A DNA stretch of 64,000 nt. Origin: Bryobacteraceae bacterium (GTDB lineage Bacteria; Acidobacteriota; Terriglobia; Bryobacterales; Bryobacteraceae). Every line of letters begins with the position of its first letter. Positions within the stretch are counted from its first letter, which is position 1. The DNA is taken from assembly GCA_023384675.1 (NCBI GenBank), contig JAHDVK010000001.1, positions 338,404 to 402,403 of the forward strand, read 5' to 3'. The notes under the pieces are model-generated. The model ran no database searches and was not told the DNA's origin. It was given only the letters and a program-made list of their open reading frames with translations. Both the position numbers and the translations under genes were made by a program. This document shows, piece by piece, positions 16,288-24,135 of this stretch.

Positions 16288-17715
16288 ATGAGCCGAGTTC
16301 TGATGGTGGCCTCCGAAGCCACCCCCTTCGCCAAGACCGGCGGCCTGGCCGATGTCATCGGCGCGCTGCCCGCCGCGCTGCAGCATGCCGGCAACGAAGT
16401 GGCCGTCGTGATGCCGCGCTACCGGCAGATTCCCTACCTGGAAACCGAAAGCGCCTTCGACGGCCTGCGCCTGTTCGCCGGCCCCCATGCCTGGAGCGTC
16501 GACATCCGTACCATGCTCCACAACGGCGTGCGCTTCTACTTCGTTGAACATCCCCATCTGTTCGACCGCGAAGGGATCTATGCCCAGAGGTCCTTCGATT
16601 TTTGGGACAACCACCGCCGCTTCGCCGTGCTCGCGCTGGCCGCCCTTGGCGTCGTGGAAACGCTCTTCCCCGCCGATGTCATCCATTTCCACGACTGGCA
16701 GGCCGGCCTTGTGCCCGTCTATCTGAAGGATCAGCAGTGGGACAACCCGAAGTTCGACGGCGTGAAGACCGTTTGTACCATCCACAACCTCGGCTATCAG
16801 GGCCGCTTCGGCAAGCAGGTGTTTTCCGATCTCGGCTTGAATGAAGGCTGGTTGCGCCCGGACAACCTCGAATTTTTCGGCGATGTCTCATTTCTCAAAG
16901 CGGGGATCGTGAACGCCGATTGGGTCACCACCGTTTCGCCCACCTACGCGCGCGAAATCCAAACCCCCGAGGGCGGCTTCAGCTTCGATGGAATCCTGCG
17001 CTCGCGCTCTGCCCACCTGTCGGGCATTCTCAACGGCGTGGACTACAACGAGTGGTCGCCCGAGGTGGACCCGCACATCGTGGCCAACTACTCCGCCGAT
17101 GACCTGGAGGGCAAGCGCGCCTGCAAACTCGACCTGCTCCGGGAATTTGGCCTCCCCACCGATAACCCCGACCGGCCGCTGATCGGCATCGTTTCCCGCT
17201 TTGCCGTACAGAAAGGGTTCGATCTCGTGGCCGGCATCGCGCAACTGTTCGCCGAGGAGGATGTCCAGCTTGTGATTCTCGGCTCCGGCGAATGGAAGTA
17301 CGAACAGATCTTCAACGATTGGCAGCGCTGGCTGCCCGGCAAGGTCGGCGTCTGGATCGGTTACAACAACAAACTCGCCCACAAGATCGAAGCCGGCTCC
17401 GACATGTTCCTGATGCCGTCGCTCTACGAACCCTGCGGCCTGAATCAGATCTATTCCCTGCGTTACGGCACCGTGCCCGTCGTGCGCGCCACCGGCGGCC
17501 TGGAGGATACCATCCAGGAGGATACCGGCTTCAAATTCTGGGACTATTCCGTCGGCGGGCTGTACGACGCCCTGCGCGCCGCCCTCGGCGCCTACCGCAA
17601 CCGCGACCCCTGGGTCGAGCGCATGCGCCGGGGCATGGCCAAAGACTTTTCCTGGGACGCCTCCGCGCGCCAGTACACCGAACTTTACCGGATGCTCACC
17701 GGAAAGGCGGGCTGA
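16288..17715 (+). CDS. glgA: Glycogen synthase (ADP-glucose type)
   Basis: This 475-residue GT5 glycogen synthase extends alpha-1,4-glucan chains from ADP-glucose in the cytoplasm. The N-terminal donor-binding motif KTGGLADV is at residues 16-23. DVIHFHDWQAGLVPVYLK, VCTIHNLGYQG and the C-terminal EPCGLNQIYSLRYGTVPVVRATGG are all typical. The length matches the family. A TACAAT box at 16273-16278 ends 9 nt before the ATG, giving at most a very short leader. No other glg gene is present in the window. Confidence 0.93.
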   Translation: MSRVLMVASEATPFAKTGGLADVIGALPAALQHAGNEVAVVMPRYRQIPYLETESAFDGLRLFAGPHAWSVDIRTMLHNGVRFYFVEHPHLFDREGIYAQRSFDFWDNHRRFAVLALAALGVVETLFPADVIHFHDWQAGLVPVYLKDQQWDNPKFDGVKTVCTIHNLGYQGRFGKQVFSDLGLNEGWLRPDNLEFFGDVSFLKAGIVNADWVTTVSPTYAREIQTPEGGFSFDGILRSRSAHLSGILNGVDYNEWSPEVDPHIVANYSADDLEGKRACKLDLLREFGLPTDNPDRPLIGIVSRFAVQKGFDLVAGIAQLFAEEDVQLVILGSGEWKYEQIFNDWQRWLPGKVGVWIGYNNKLAHKIEAGSDMFLMPSLYEPCGLNQIYSLRYGTVPVVRATGGLEDTIQEDTGFKFWDYSVGGLYDALRAALGAYRNRDPWVERMRRGMAKDFSWDASARQYTELYRMLTGKAG

Positions 17716-17772
17716 ATCCTTCGTCCGCCACCGCGCATCTTCAAATTTGGAGAGTGAAAGGAACTTTTTTGA

Positions 17773-18105
17773 ATGGCTGGTAAGAACACCCTCGAGTTTA
17801 CGGATTCAAGCTTCGATCAGGACGTGGTGAACGCTGAAACACCCGTCCTGGTGGACTTCTGGGCCGAATGGTGCGGACCCTGCAAGATGATCGCCCCCGC
17901 CGTGGAAGCCTTCGCCGAAGAATTCGCCGGCAAGGTCAAGGTGGGCAAGGTGAACGTGGACGAAAACGCCGCCACCGCGCAGCGCTTCAACATCCGCGGC
18001 ATCCCCACGCTGCTGCTCTTCAAGGGCGGCAAGGTGGTGGAGCAGCGCGTGGGCGCCGTTGGCAAGGGCGAACTCGTCCGCATGGTCGAGCCCCACGTCG
18101 GCTGA
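17773..18105 (+). CDS. trxA: Thioredoxin
   Basis: This 110-residue classical thioredoxin reduces protein disulfides using electrons from thioredoxin reductase. The active site FWAEWCGPCKM is at about residues 30-40, and the cis-proline loop GIPTLLLFKGG is present. AAAGGAAC lies about 11 nt before the ATG. The gene is 57 bp downstream of glgA and is closed by a strong terminator. Thioredoxin is the expected reductant for the CysH reductase encoded later in the window. Confidence 0.95.
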   Translation: MAGKNTLEFTDSSFDQDVVNAETPVLVDFWAEWCGPCKMIAPAVEAFAEEFAGKVKVGKVNVDENAATAQRFNIRGIPTLLLFKGGKVVEQRVGAVGKGELVRMVEPHVG

Positions 18106-18129
18106 ACGATCTGCACGGACGAAGTGAAC

Positions 18130-18167
18130 GGGGACCGGGCCACGCTGGCTCCGGTCCCCGCTTTTTT
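18130..18167 (+). terminator. Intrinsic terminator after trxA
   Basis: GGGGACCGG (18130-18138) pairs perfectly with CCGGTCCCC (18151-18159) and is followed by GC and six T residues (18162-18167). It separates trxA from the convergent ilvD. Confidence 0.88.
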
Positions 18168-18240
18168 CTGGGCGGCCGGACTCTGCCGCCAGCCCCGAAT
18201 GCCGGCGATGGGACTCGCTGGAATGTGAGCCCCCCAGGAA

Positions 18241-19911
18241 TCAATAGATCTTGCTCGTTAGCGCCCCTTCCGAAGCGCTCCCCACTAGCGCAATGTATTT
18301 CGCCATCACGCCTTCGCGGTACTTCGGCTCGGGCTTCTTCCATTGCATGCGCCGCGCATCGAGCGTGGCCGCGTCCACCTCGAGATCAATTGTCCGCTTC
18401 TCGATGTCAATCGTCACCGTGTCGCCTTCCTCAACGAGTCCGACCGGACCGCCATCGTAGGCTTCCGGCGCCACGTGGCCCACCATGAAGCCGCGCGTCG
18501 CTCCGCTGAAGCGCCCGTCGGTCAGCAGCGCCACCGAATCGCCTAACCCCGCGCCCATGATCGCACTCGTCACGCCCAACATTTCGCGCATGCCCGGGCC
18601 GCCCTTCGGACCCTCATACCGGATCACCAGCACGTCGTTCGGCTTGATCTGCCCGTGCGTTACCGCTGCCATCGCGTCCTCTTCGCAGTTGAATACCCGC
18701 GCCGGACCCGAATGCCGTTTCCGCTCGATGCCCGTCACCTTGATCACGCCGCCATCGGGCGCCAGCGAGCCGCGCAGGATCACCAGCCCGCCCGTTGTCT
18801 TGATCGGATTCGACAACGGCCGCACCACCTCCTGCCCCGGCGTCTCCTGCGCCCGCTCCGCCTCCTGCCGCAGCGTCAGTCCCGTGCAGGTGATGGCCTC
18901 GCCGTCCACGAAATTCCCCTCCACCAGGCGCTTCGCGATCACGCCGATTCCGCCCGCCTTATCGACATCCGCCGCCACATATTGCCCTGCCGGTTTCAGA
19001 CTCACGATCAGTGGTGTGCGGTCGCTCAGCGTGTTGAACTCCTCCATCTTCAGATCCACGCCCGCCTCGCGCGCCATCGCCAGCAGGTGCAGCACCGCAT
19101 TCGTGGAACCGCCGGTGGCCTGTACGCTCGCGATCGCGTTCAAAAACGCGTTTTTCGTGCAAATATCGCGTGGTTTGAGCTCGTTCTTCACCGCCTCCAG
19201 GATCACTTTTCCGCAATAGGCCGCAACATCGTGCTTCCGCTCGTCCACCTGCGGCACCATCGCGGTGTTCATCGGACTCAACCCGATCAACTCCATGACG
19301 GTCGCCATCGTGTTGGCGGTAAACTGCCCGCCGCAAGCGCCCGGCCCGGGGCTGGCCACATTTTCAATGTCGACCAGTTCCTGCTCGGTGATCTTCCCCG
19401 CCGCGCACGCCCCAACGGCCTCGAAAACATCCTGGATCGTGACGTCCTTGCCCTTGTACCTGCCCGGCAGGATCGATCCGCCGTACAGAATCACGCCCGG
19501 AATGTTCAGCCGCAGCAGCGCCATCGCCGCGCCGGGAATCGTCTTATCGCACGCCACCAGGCACACCAACCCGTCGAAATAGTGGCCTCGCGTGACAAGC
19601 TCGATCGTATCGGCGACCGCTTCGCGCGAGATCAGCGAGGTCTTCATGCCCTCGGTGCCCATTGTGATGCCATCCGAAATGGCGATCGTGTTGAACTCCA
19701 TCGGCGTACCGCCGGCCTCGCGGATGCCGCGGGCAACGTCCACGGCCAGGTCGCGCAACAGCCAGTTGCAGGGCATGGTGCCGATCCACGTGTTCGCGAT
19801 GCCAATGATCGGCTTGCGCAAATCCTCGTCAGTAAAGCCAATGCCTTTCATGTAAGAGCGGGCCGGGGCGCGGTTCGGCCCCTGGAACAGGGTGGGGGAC
19901 TGCAGTTTCAT
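18241..19911 (-). CDS. ilvD: Dihydroxy-acid dehydratase
   Basis: This 556-residue Fe-S dehydratase converts 2,3-dihydroxyisovalerate or 2,3-dihydroxy-3-methylvalerate to the 2-oxo acids in valine and isoleucine synthesis. The ARSY motif near residue 17 and the cluster cysteines are visible: C48 (TMPCNW), the VACDKT cysteine, and [13 protein letters not shown]. The length is normal. A TACAAT box on the minus strand (19928-19923) lies 11 nt before the ATG. It is a single-gene unit here. Confidence 0.94.
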   Translation of the reverse strand: MKLQSPTLFQGPNRAPARSYMKGIGFTDEDLRKPIIGIANTWIGTMPCNWLLRDLAVDVARGIREAGGTPMEFNTIAISDGITMGTEGMKTSLISREAVADTIELVTRGHYFDGLVCLVACDKTIPGAAMALLRLNIPGVILYGGSILPGRYKGKDVTIQDVFEAVGACAAGKITEQELVDIENVASPGPGACGGQFTANTMATVMELIGLSPMNTAMVPQVDERKHDVAAYCGKVILEAVKNELKPRDICTKNAFLNAIASVQATGGSTNAVLHLLAMAREAGVDLKMEEFNTLSDRTPLIVSLKPAGQYVAADVDKAGGIGVIAKRLVEGNFVDGEAITCTGLTLRQEAERAQETPGQEVVRPLSNPIKTTGGLVILRGSLAPDGGVIKVTGIERKRHSGPARVFNCEEDAMAAVTHGQIKPNDVLVIRYEGPKGGPGMREMLGVTSAIMGAGLGDSVALLTDGRFSGATRGFMVGHVAPEAYDGGPVGLVEEGDTVTIDIEKRTIDLEVDAATLDARRMQWKKPEPKYREGVMAKYIALVGSASEGALTSKIY

Positions 19912-20179
19912 GGCGAACGCCCATTGTATCGAACCGCGGCGCCCCGAGCCGGTGGCGGGTCCCGGAAGCGTCTCAATCGGCGCACATCTTCAAGCAACTC
20001 ACCGGATTTCCGCTGATCCACCAGCGACAACCACGGTATGTCCACACTCGCCCACGCGGCCATTCCCTCGCGAAGGCGGCTCGCCGCGATCGCCCCGGCT
20101 GATTCCCTGCGTGGCCTGTCATCCCGGCGGGCGGGAGTCTCGTCAGGAAGGGCAGACGGCGACAAGGAGACCGTCAAAG

Positions 20180-20416
20180 ATGAAACAGATTCTTTTCCTC
20201 GCCACGATTTTTGGCGCGACCTGCATTGGCGTGTACGCCCTGGATCTTCCAGCGCACGCACGCACGCAAACGCAGAACCAGCAGAAGCAGGGCCAGGGTC
20301 AGATGAAGGGCAAGCGCGGCGGCCCGCAGGATGGCTCCGGCCCCATCCATCCGCCTGGCACTGGCGGCGGCCAGGGCCAGGGCCAGGGCCAGCGCAAAGG
20401 CGGCGGCCGCAAGTAA
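20180..20416 (+). CDS. Small secreted Gly/Gln-rich protein
   Basis: This 78-residue product has a plausible Sec signal (MKQILFLATIFGATCIGVYA). A basic, low-complexity mature part follows, made of Gln, Gly, Lys and Arg, with QGQGQ repeats near both ends and a GPIHPPGTGGG centre. AAGGAG lies 10 nt before the ATG, and a GGGGCGC-TTCG-GCGCCCC hairpin follows the stop. I do not recognise a family; small glycine-rich exported proteins of this sort are often poorly conserved. A chance frame in GC-rich DNA cannot be excluded. Confidence 0.55.
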   Translation: MKQILFLATIFGATCIGVYALDLPAHARTQTQNQQKQGQGQMKGKRGGPQDGSGPIHPPGTGGGQGQGQGQRKGGGRK

Positions 20417-20422
20417 TCGGCA

Positions 20423-20442
20423 AGGGGCGCTTCGGCGCCCCT
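20423..20442 (+). terminator. Terminator hairpin with TTCG tetraloop
   Basis: AGGGGCGC (20423-20430) pairs with GCGCCCCT (20435-20442) around a UUCG tetraloop just after the small secreted protein gene. The following T content is weak (TCGCTTGT). Confidence 0.65.
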
Positions 20443-20548
20443 TCGCTTGTCAGTGCGAGTTGCTCGCCGCGTGAAGACTGGGCAGGAATGGATCCGGGGC
20501 GTCCGCAAAAGGGGTCAACATCGTCAGCGTGTCCATCCGTTTCGCTCC

Positions 20549-20992
20549 TTACTTTGCGATAAAGCCGCGCAGCGTGACTTCGCGCGTGGCCATGTTCGCT
20601 TCGCCTTCGGCCCAGATCTCGAGGGGGTTGACCCACGCGTACCGCTCGTCGCCGGTGAACAGCTTGACGTTCTCGCGCAACGAGATCTTCGGTTCGCCGG
20701 GCCGGGGCAGACCCACGCCACCGGCCTGGAGTGCGATCCGCGCTCCATCGGGTGTCGTGAGCACCGCCCGAATGTCCAGCTCCATGCGGCCGTCGGGACG
20801 AAGGTAGAAGTAATCCATGCCTTCGATGGCGCCGGCCAGCCGGCCTTCCGCCTGTCCCGCGAAAGCCAGGTCGGCGCGGAGGCCCGCGGGCGGCACAGGC
20901 CGTTGCCCGGCCATCACCTCATCCATCGGCACGCCAAAATCGGTCATGCCGGCGAGACGGACCGTGTATTCGTAGATCGGTTCCATTTGCAT
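20549..20992 (-). CDS. DUF3237-family protein
   Basis: This 147-residue cytoplasmic protein matches the DUF3237 pattern: an early acidic segment, GRLAGAIEGMDYFYLRPDGR, then LDIRAVLTTPDGARIALQAGG and a C-terminal strand pair ending VTLRGFIAK. Structures of this family are small beta-barrels of unknown activity. AGAGGAGC lies about 6 nt before the ATG. It is divergent from the Fic gene. Confidence 0.72.
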   Translation of the reverse strand: MQMEPIYEYTVRLAGMTDFGVPMDEVMAGQRPVPPAGLRADLAFAGQAEGRLAGAIEGMDYFYLRPDGRMELDIRAVLTTPDGARIALQAGGVGLPRPGEPKISLRENVKLFTGDERYAWVNPLEIWAEGEANMATREVTLRGFIAK

Positions 20993-21082
20993 CAGGAAGC
21001 TCCTCTGGCGGGGGAGTCCGCCGCCAGTCAGGAACGCGCGGTCTGCCGGGCAAATGGCTCTTTGCCTCTGACCGGCCCTCGC

Positions 21083-21132
21083 TTATTAAAGAAAAGTGGC
21101 ATATTCTTTAATAACGGGCGGTGTTATTAAAG
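21083..21132. promoter_or_regulatory. Palindromic operator upstream of the Fic gene
   Basis: TTATTAAAGAA (21083-21093) and its perfect inverse TTCTTTAATAA (21104-21114) are 10 nt apart. A third half-site, TTATTAAAG, lies at 21124-21132 in the first orientation. Half-site centres are about 20 bp apart, placing all three on one face of the helix, 15-64 nt before the Fic ATG. The AT-rich sites stand out in this GC-rich sequence. Confidence 0.7.
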
Positions 21133-21146
21133 CCGCCGTTAGCAAT

Positions 21147-22322
21147 ATGGAAGCGACGCCAAATCAACGGGTTGGGCGATTCGAAACGGCTACCCATGGG
21201 GGTGAGTCGGTGAGAGCGTACATCCCGCCGCCCCTGCCGCCCAATCCACCGTTGCGTCTCGATGGGCTGCAGCTCCATCTGGAGCGCGCGAACCAAGCGC
21301 TTGGGAGGCTGGACGGGCTCACTTCTGTGCTCCCCGAGGTCACGAGGTTTCTCTATGCTTACGTAAAGAAGGAAGCGGTGCTGTCTTCGCAGATCGAAGG
21401 CACCCAATCCTCCCTCTCCGATTTGCTCCTTCATGAGCAGGGCGGGACTCCGGGGGTGCCGCTGGACGATCTCACGGAGGTCTCAAACTACATTGCCGCA
21501 CTCTATCATGGGCTGCAGCGGATGGAGGAGGGATTTCCACTTTCCTTGCGGCTTCTTCGTGAAATCCATGGCGTGCTGCTGTGCCAAGGCCGTGGCAGCG
21601 AGAAGGAGCCCGGCGAGTTCCGCCGCTCGCAGAACTGGATTGGCGGTACTCGTCCAGGTAACGCCCTCTTCGTACCGCCGCCGCCCTCTTACGTTTTGCC
21701 GTGCATGGGCGAACTCGAACTGTTCCTCCACCGGCGCGACGACGGACTCCCGGCCCTGATCCGCGCCGGACTCGCGCATGTCCAGTTCGAGACCATTCAC
21801 CCGTTTCTCGACGGTAACGGCCGTCTGGGCCGCCTTCTGATCACTCTCTTATTGTGGGAAGCGCAGGTGCTGCGGCAGCCGATCCTCTACCTGAGCCTCT
21901 ACTTGAAGACACACCGCCAGATCTACTATGACCTGCTCACAAAGGTCCGGACCGAAGGCGCATGGGAAAGCTGGATGGAGTTCTTTCTGGACGGGGTCAC
22001 CGAAACGTGCGGGCAGGCGATCAGTTCGGCACAGAGGATTCTGGCACTGCTGGAAGAAGACCGGAGGCGCATCGAGCAGTCAGGCCTGGCGGCGGCGACG
22101 CTGCTGCGGATGCATCAACATGCCGCCGCGCGCCCGATCCTGACGATCAGCCGGGCGGCAGAGGCGTTGAACATCTCTTTTCCGACGGCGTCGAACGCCA
22201 TCGCGCAGTTGCAGCGGTTGGGAATTCTGAGCGAGGTGACTCAGCGCAAACGCGGGCGGATGTTTGCGTATGGCCGATACCTCGCTATCCTGGACGAGGG
22301 TACCGCGCCTTTGGGCCGATAG
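21147..22322 (+). CDS. Fic-domain protein with C-terminal winged HTH
   Basis: This 391-residue protein has an N-terminal Fic_N-type helix region and a Fic core that normally transfers AMP from ATP to a hydroxyl side chain of a target protein. The active-site motif HPFLDGNGRLGR is at residues 218-229. The inhibitory helix motif S-x-x-x-E-G is at residues 80-85 (SSQIEG), which places it in the class with an internal inhibitor. The C-terminal part (about 330-375, ILTISRAAEALNISFPTASN) is a winged HTH. The start at 21147 follows a palindromic operator, so autoregulation is likely. The modified target is not predictable. Confidence 0.88.
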   Translation: MEATPNQRVGRFETATHGGESVRAYIPPPLPPNPPLRLDGLQLHLERANQALGRLDGLTSVLPEVTRFLYAYVKKEAVLSSQIEGTQSSLSDLLLHEQGGTPGVPLDDLTEVSNYIAALYHGLQRMEEGFPLSLRLLREIHGVLLCQGRGSEKEPGEFRRSQNWIGGTRPGNALFVPPPPSYVLPCMGELELFLHRRDDGLPALIRAGLAHVQFETIHPFLDGNGRLGRLLITLLLWEAQVLRQPILYLSLYLKTHRQIYYDLLTKVRTEGAWESWMEFFLDGVTETCGQAISSAQRILALLEEDRRRIEQSGLAAATLLRMHQHAAARPILTISRAAEALNISFPTASNAIAQLQRLGILSEVTQRKRGRMFAYGRYLAILDEGTAPLGR

Positions 22323-22340
22323 CTGCGCTATCCTCCCTCC

Positions 22341-22796
22341 ATGGCCGTACCTGATTGGGACAAGTACTTCCTCGATATCTGCCGCGTGGTGGCTTCGCGT
22401 TCGAAGGACCCGGCTACGCAGATCGGTTGCGTGATCGTGGGTCCGGCGAAGGAGATTCGCTCCACCGGCTACAATTCGCTCCCGCGCCGCGTGGACGACA
22501 CCAAACCCGAACGGCTCGAACGCCCCACGAAGTATCTCTGGATCGAACACGCCGAGCGCAACGCCATCTATAACGCCGCTCGCGCCGGTACCGCCATGGA
22601 ACACTGCACGCTCTATGCCGATATCACCCCCTGCATGGATTGCGCGCGCGCCATTGTGCAGGCGGGCATCGTCGAGGTGGTGTTGAACGAGGAGCGCGTC
22701 GCGCGCTATTCATCCGCGCAGTACAATCCGCACTTCGACCTCGTGCGCGAGCTGTTCGCCGAAGCGGGCGTTACCATGCGCTCGGTGCGTCCCTGA
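22341..22796 (+). CDS. Deoxycytidylate (dCMP) deaminase family protein
   Basis: This 151-residue zinc enzyme deaminates dCMP to dUMP, supplying thymidylate synthesis. Zinc ligands appear as HAERNAIYNAA and TPCMDCARAI; the N-terminal WDKYFLDICRVVASRSKDP is typical of dCMP and ComEB deaminases. A TATCCT box (22329-22334) ends 6 nt before the ATG and there is no SD, so the mRNA may be leaderless. It lies 18 bp after the Fic gene stop. Confidence 0.88.
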   Translation: MAVPDWDKYFLDICRVVASRSKDPATQIGCVIVGPAKEIRSTGYNSLPRRVDDTKPERLERPTKYLWIEHAERNAIYNAARAGTAMEHCTLYADITPCMDCARAIVQAGIVEVVLNEERVARYSSAQYNPHFDLVRELFAEAGVTMRSVRP

Positions 22797-22798
22797 GG

Positions 22799-23056
22799 CT
22801 ATTCGCGCTCGGGTACGCGCCAGGCGCCCGCCGGAATGTGCCACGGCCGTTCTTCGCCCAGTTTGCGGAGCGCGCGGATGGCGCGATACGCCGACCGGCA
22901 CCTCTGGCAGCGATACGGCCAGATGCCCGCCCACGAAAGGAAGAAGTCGAGGACCGACTTGCGGTGGCTCCGGTGGGCCACTTTCGAGCCGCATTTGGGG
23001 CAGGCGGCTCCGAGCAGATGGTCGATGCGGTCTCCGGACTGGTTGCGGAATGACAC
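22799..23056 (-). CDS. Small zinc-ribbon protein
   Basis: This 85-residue protein carries two CxxC pairs (AACPKCGS and RCQRCRS) separated by about 28 residues, enough for one zinc ribbon. The rest is basic and aromatic. The GTG start at 23056 is supported by AGGAG with 8-nt spacing. The family is not further recognisable. It is 67 bp downstream of the ApbE gene on the same strand. Confidence 0.7.
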   Translation of the reverse strand: MSFRNQSGDRIDHLLGAACPKCGSKVAHRSHRKSVLDFFLSWAGIWPYRCQRCRSAYRAIRALRKLGEERPWHIPAGAWRVPERE

Positions 23057-23123
23057 GTCGGGCTCCTAAATAACTTAAGTGCGCGCACCCCCCGTTTTGT
23101 TGCACAAAAAGCGCAAAAAAACG

Positions 23124-23996
23124 TCATTCCGAGCGGAAAAACACGCGAAAACCGGCCTTTGGCAATAGGCCCTTCTCCGCCTCTTCCTTCCCCATCGCGT
23201 GGATCGCCGTCGCGAGCGCGTCGGCCTCCATCGCCGTCGGGGCGATCACCGTGACGGAACCAGGGCGGGCCCGCCGCGCCGCGCCGGCACGGCCGTCGAG
23301 GATGTGCGACTCGCCCCGCCGGGCCTGGTGCGCATCGCCGGACGTGGAAGCGCCGCGATTTGCCAGTTCCTCGACAAGATCCTTCGACCCCAGCCCCACG
23401 CGCCAGCCTTTGCGGTCCGCGGGCGCATCCCCGAGGGCGATATCGCCGCTCAAGGCCACCATCGCCCGCGGAAAACCGCGCGTGCGCAGCACTTTCAAGG
23501 CCTCGTCAGCGGCGTAACCCTTGGCGATGCCGCCGAAGTCGAAGGCGATGCCTTCGGCGAGCAGAACCACCGCGCCATCCGCGAGCCGAACGCTGCGGTA
23601 GCGGCCTTTCGCCGGTGTCTTGCCCTCGCGCCACGCGCGCGTGGCGCGGCCGAGCGTGGGGTCGAAGGCGCCGCCGGTCGCGCGGGCGAGGTTCAACCCG
23701 TGTTCGAGAACGCGGTACAAGTCAGGCGAAACTGGCACAGCGGCACGAATCGGCGCGCGTTCGAGTTGTCGCGCCTCGCTCGTGTCGATGTAGTCGGACA
23801 GGCGCTGTTCGATCTCGCGAATGCGAGCAAAGGCGGCGTTCAGGGCAGCCGTGGCTGCACGCTCATCGTCGGCTTCCACGACGATACGCGCCACCGTGCC
23901 CATGGCGGGCTCCGCGCGCTCCAGGCGGTGCTCAGGTGCCTGATATGCTCCAAAGAGGTGTAAAGTCCACGCTATGAACCAAATGAATTCTTTCAT
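23124..23996 (-). CDS. apbE: FAD:protein FMN transferase (ApbE family)
   Basis: This protein of about 290 residues is in the ApbE family, periplasmic flavin transferases that attach FMN from FAD to a threonine of partner proteins. Conserved parts include AMGTVARIVVEA, RLSDYIDTSEARQLER, GGAFDPTLG, FDFGGIAKGYAADEAL and the C-terminal STSGDAHQ with SHILD. A short hydrophobic N-terminus (FIWFIAWTLHLFGAYQA) looks like a signal peptide, which supports the ATG at 23996. This start overlaps a divergent small gene by 23 nt, so the exact start is uncertain. No flavinylated partner (Nqr or Rnf type) is encoded nearby. Confidence 0.83.
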   Translation of the reverse strand: MKEFIWFIAWTLHLFGAYQAPEHRLERAEPAMGTVARIVVEADDERAATAALNAAFARIREIEQRLSDYIDTSEARQLERAPIRAAVPVSPDLYRVLEHGLNLARATGGAFDPTLGRATRAWREGKTPAKGRYRSVRLADGAVVLLAEGIAFDFGGIAKGYAADEALKVLRTRGFPRAMVALSGDIALGDAPADRKGWRVGLGSKDLVEELANRGASTSGDAHQARRGESHILDGRAGAARRARPGSVTVIAPTAMEADALATAIHAMGKEEAEKGLLPKAGFRVFFRSE

Positions 23997-24135
23997 GGGC
24001 CTATTGCCCCTGCTCATGTTCCTTTTCATCCCTTTGGGCGTGCTGTATATGCTCTACCAGATCCACGTGAATGTGGCCCGCATTCGCCGCATCCTCGAGC
24101 GGATTGATCCCACGATGAAGTTGACGGTGGACTAG
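23974..24135 (+). CDS. Small single-span membrane protein
   Basis: This 53-residue product begins MNQMNSFMGLLPLLMFLF, continues through one hydrophobic helix (about residues 8-28), and ends in an amphipathic basic tail (HVNVARIRRILERIDP). A TAAAGT box at 23961-23966 ends 7 nt before the ATG. Its 5' end overlaps the proposed ApbE start by 23 nt, and its TAG stop shares CTAG with the stop of the convergent SUMF1 gene. The composition is that of a real membrane microprotein rather than of a chance frame in GC-rich DNA. The function is unknown. Confidence 0.5.
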   Translation: MNQMNSFMGLLPLLMFLFIPLGVLYMLYQIHVNVARIRRILERIDPTMKLTVD

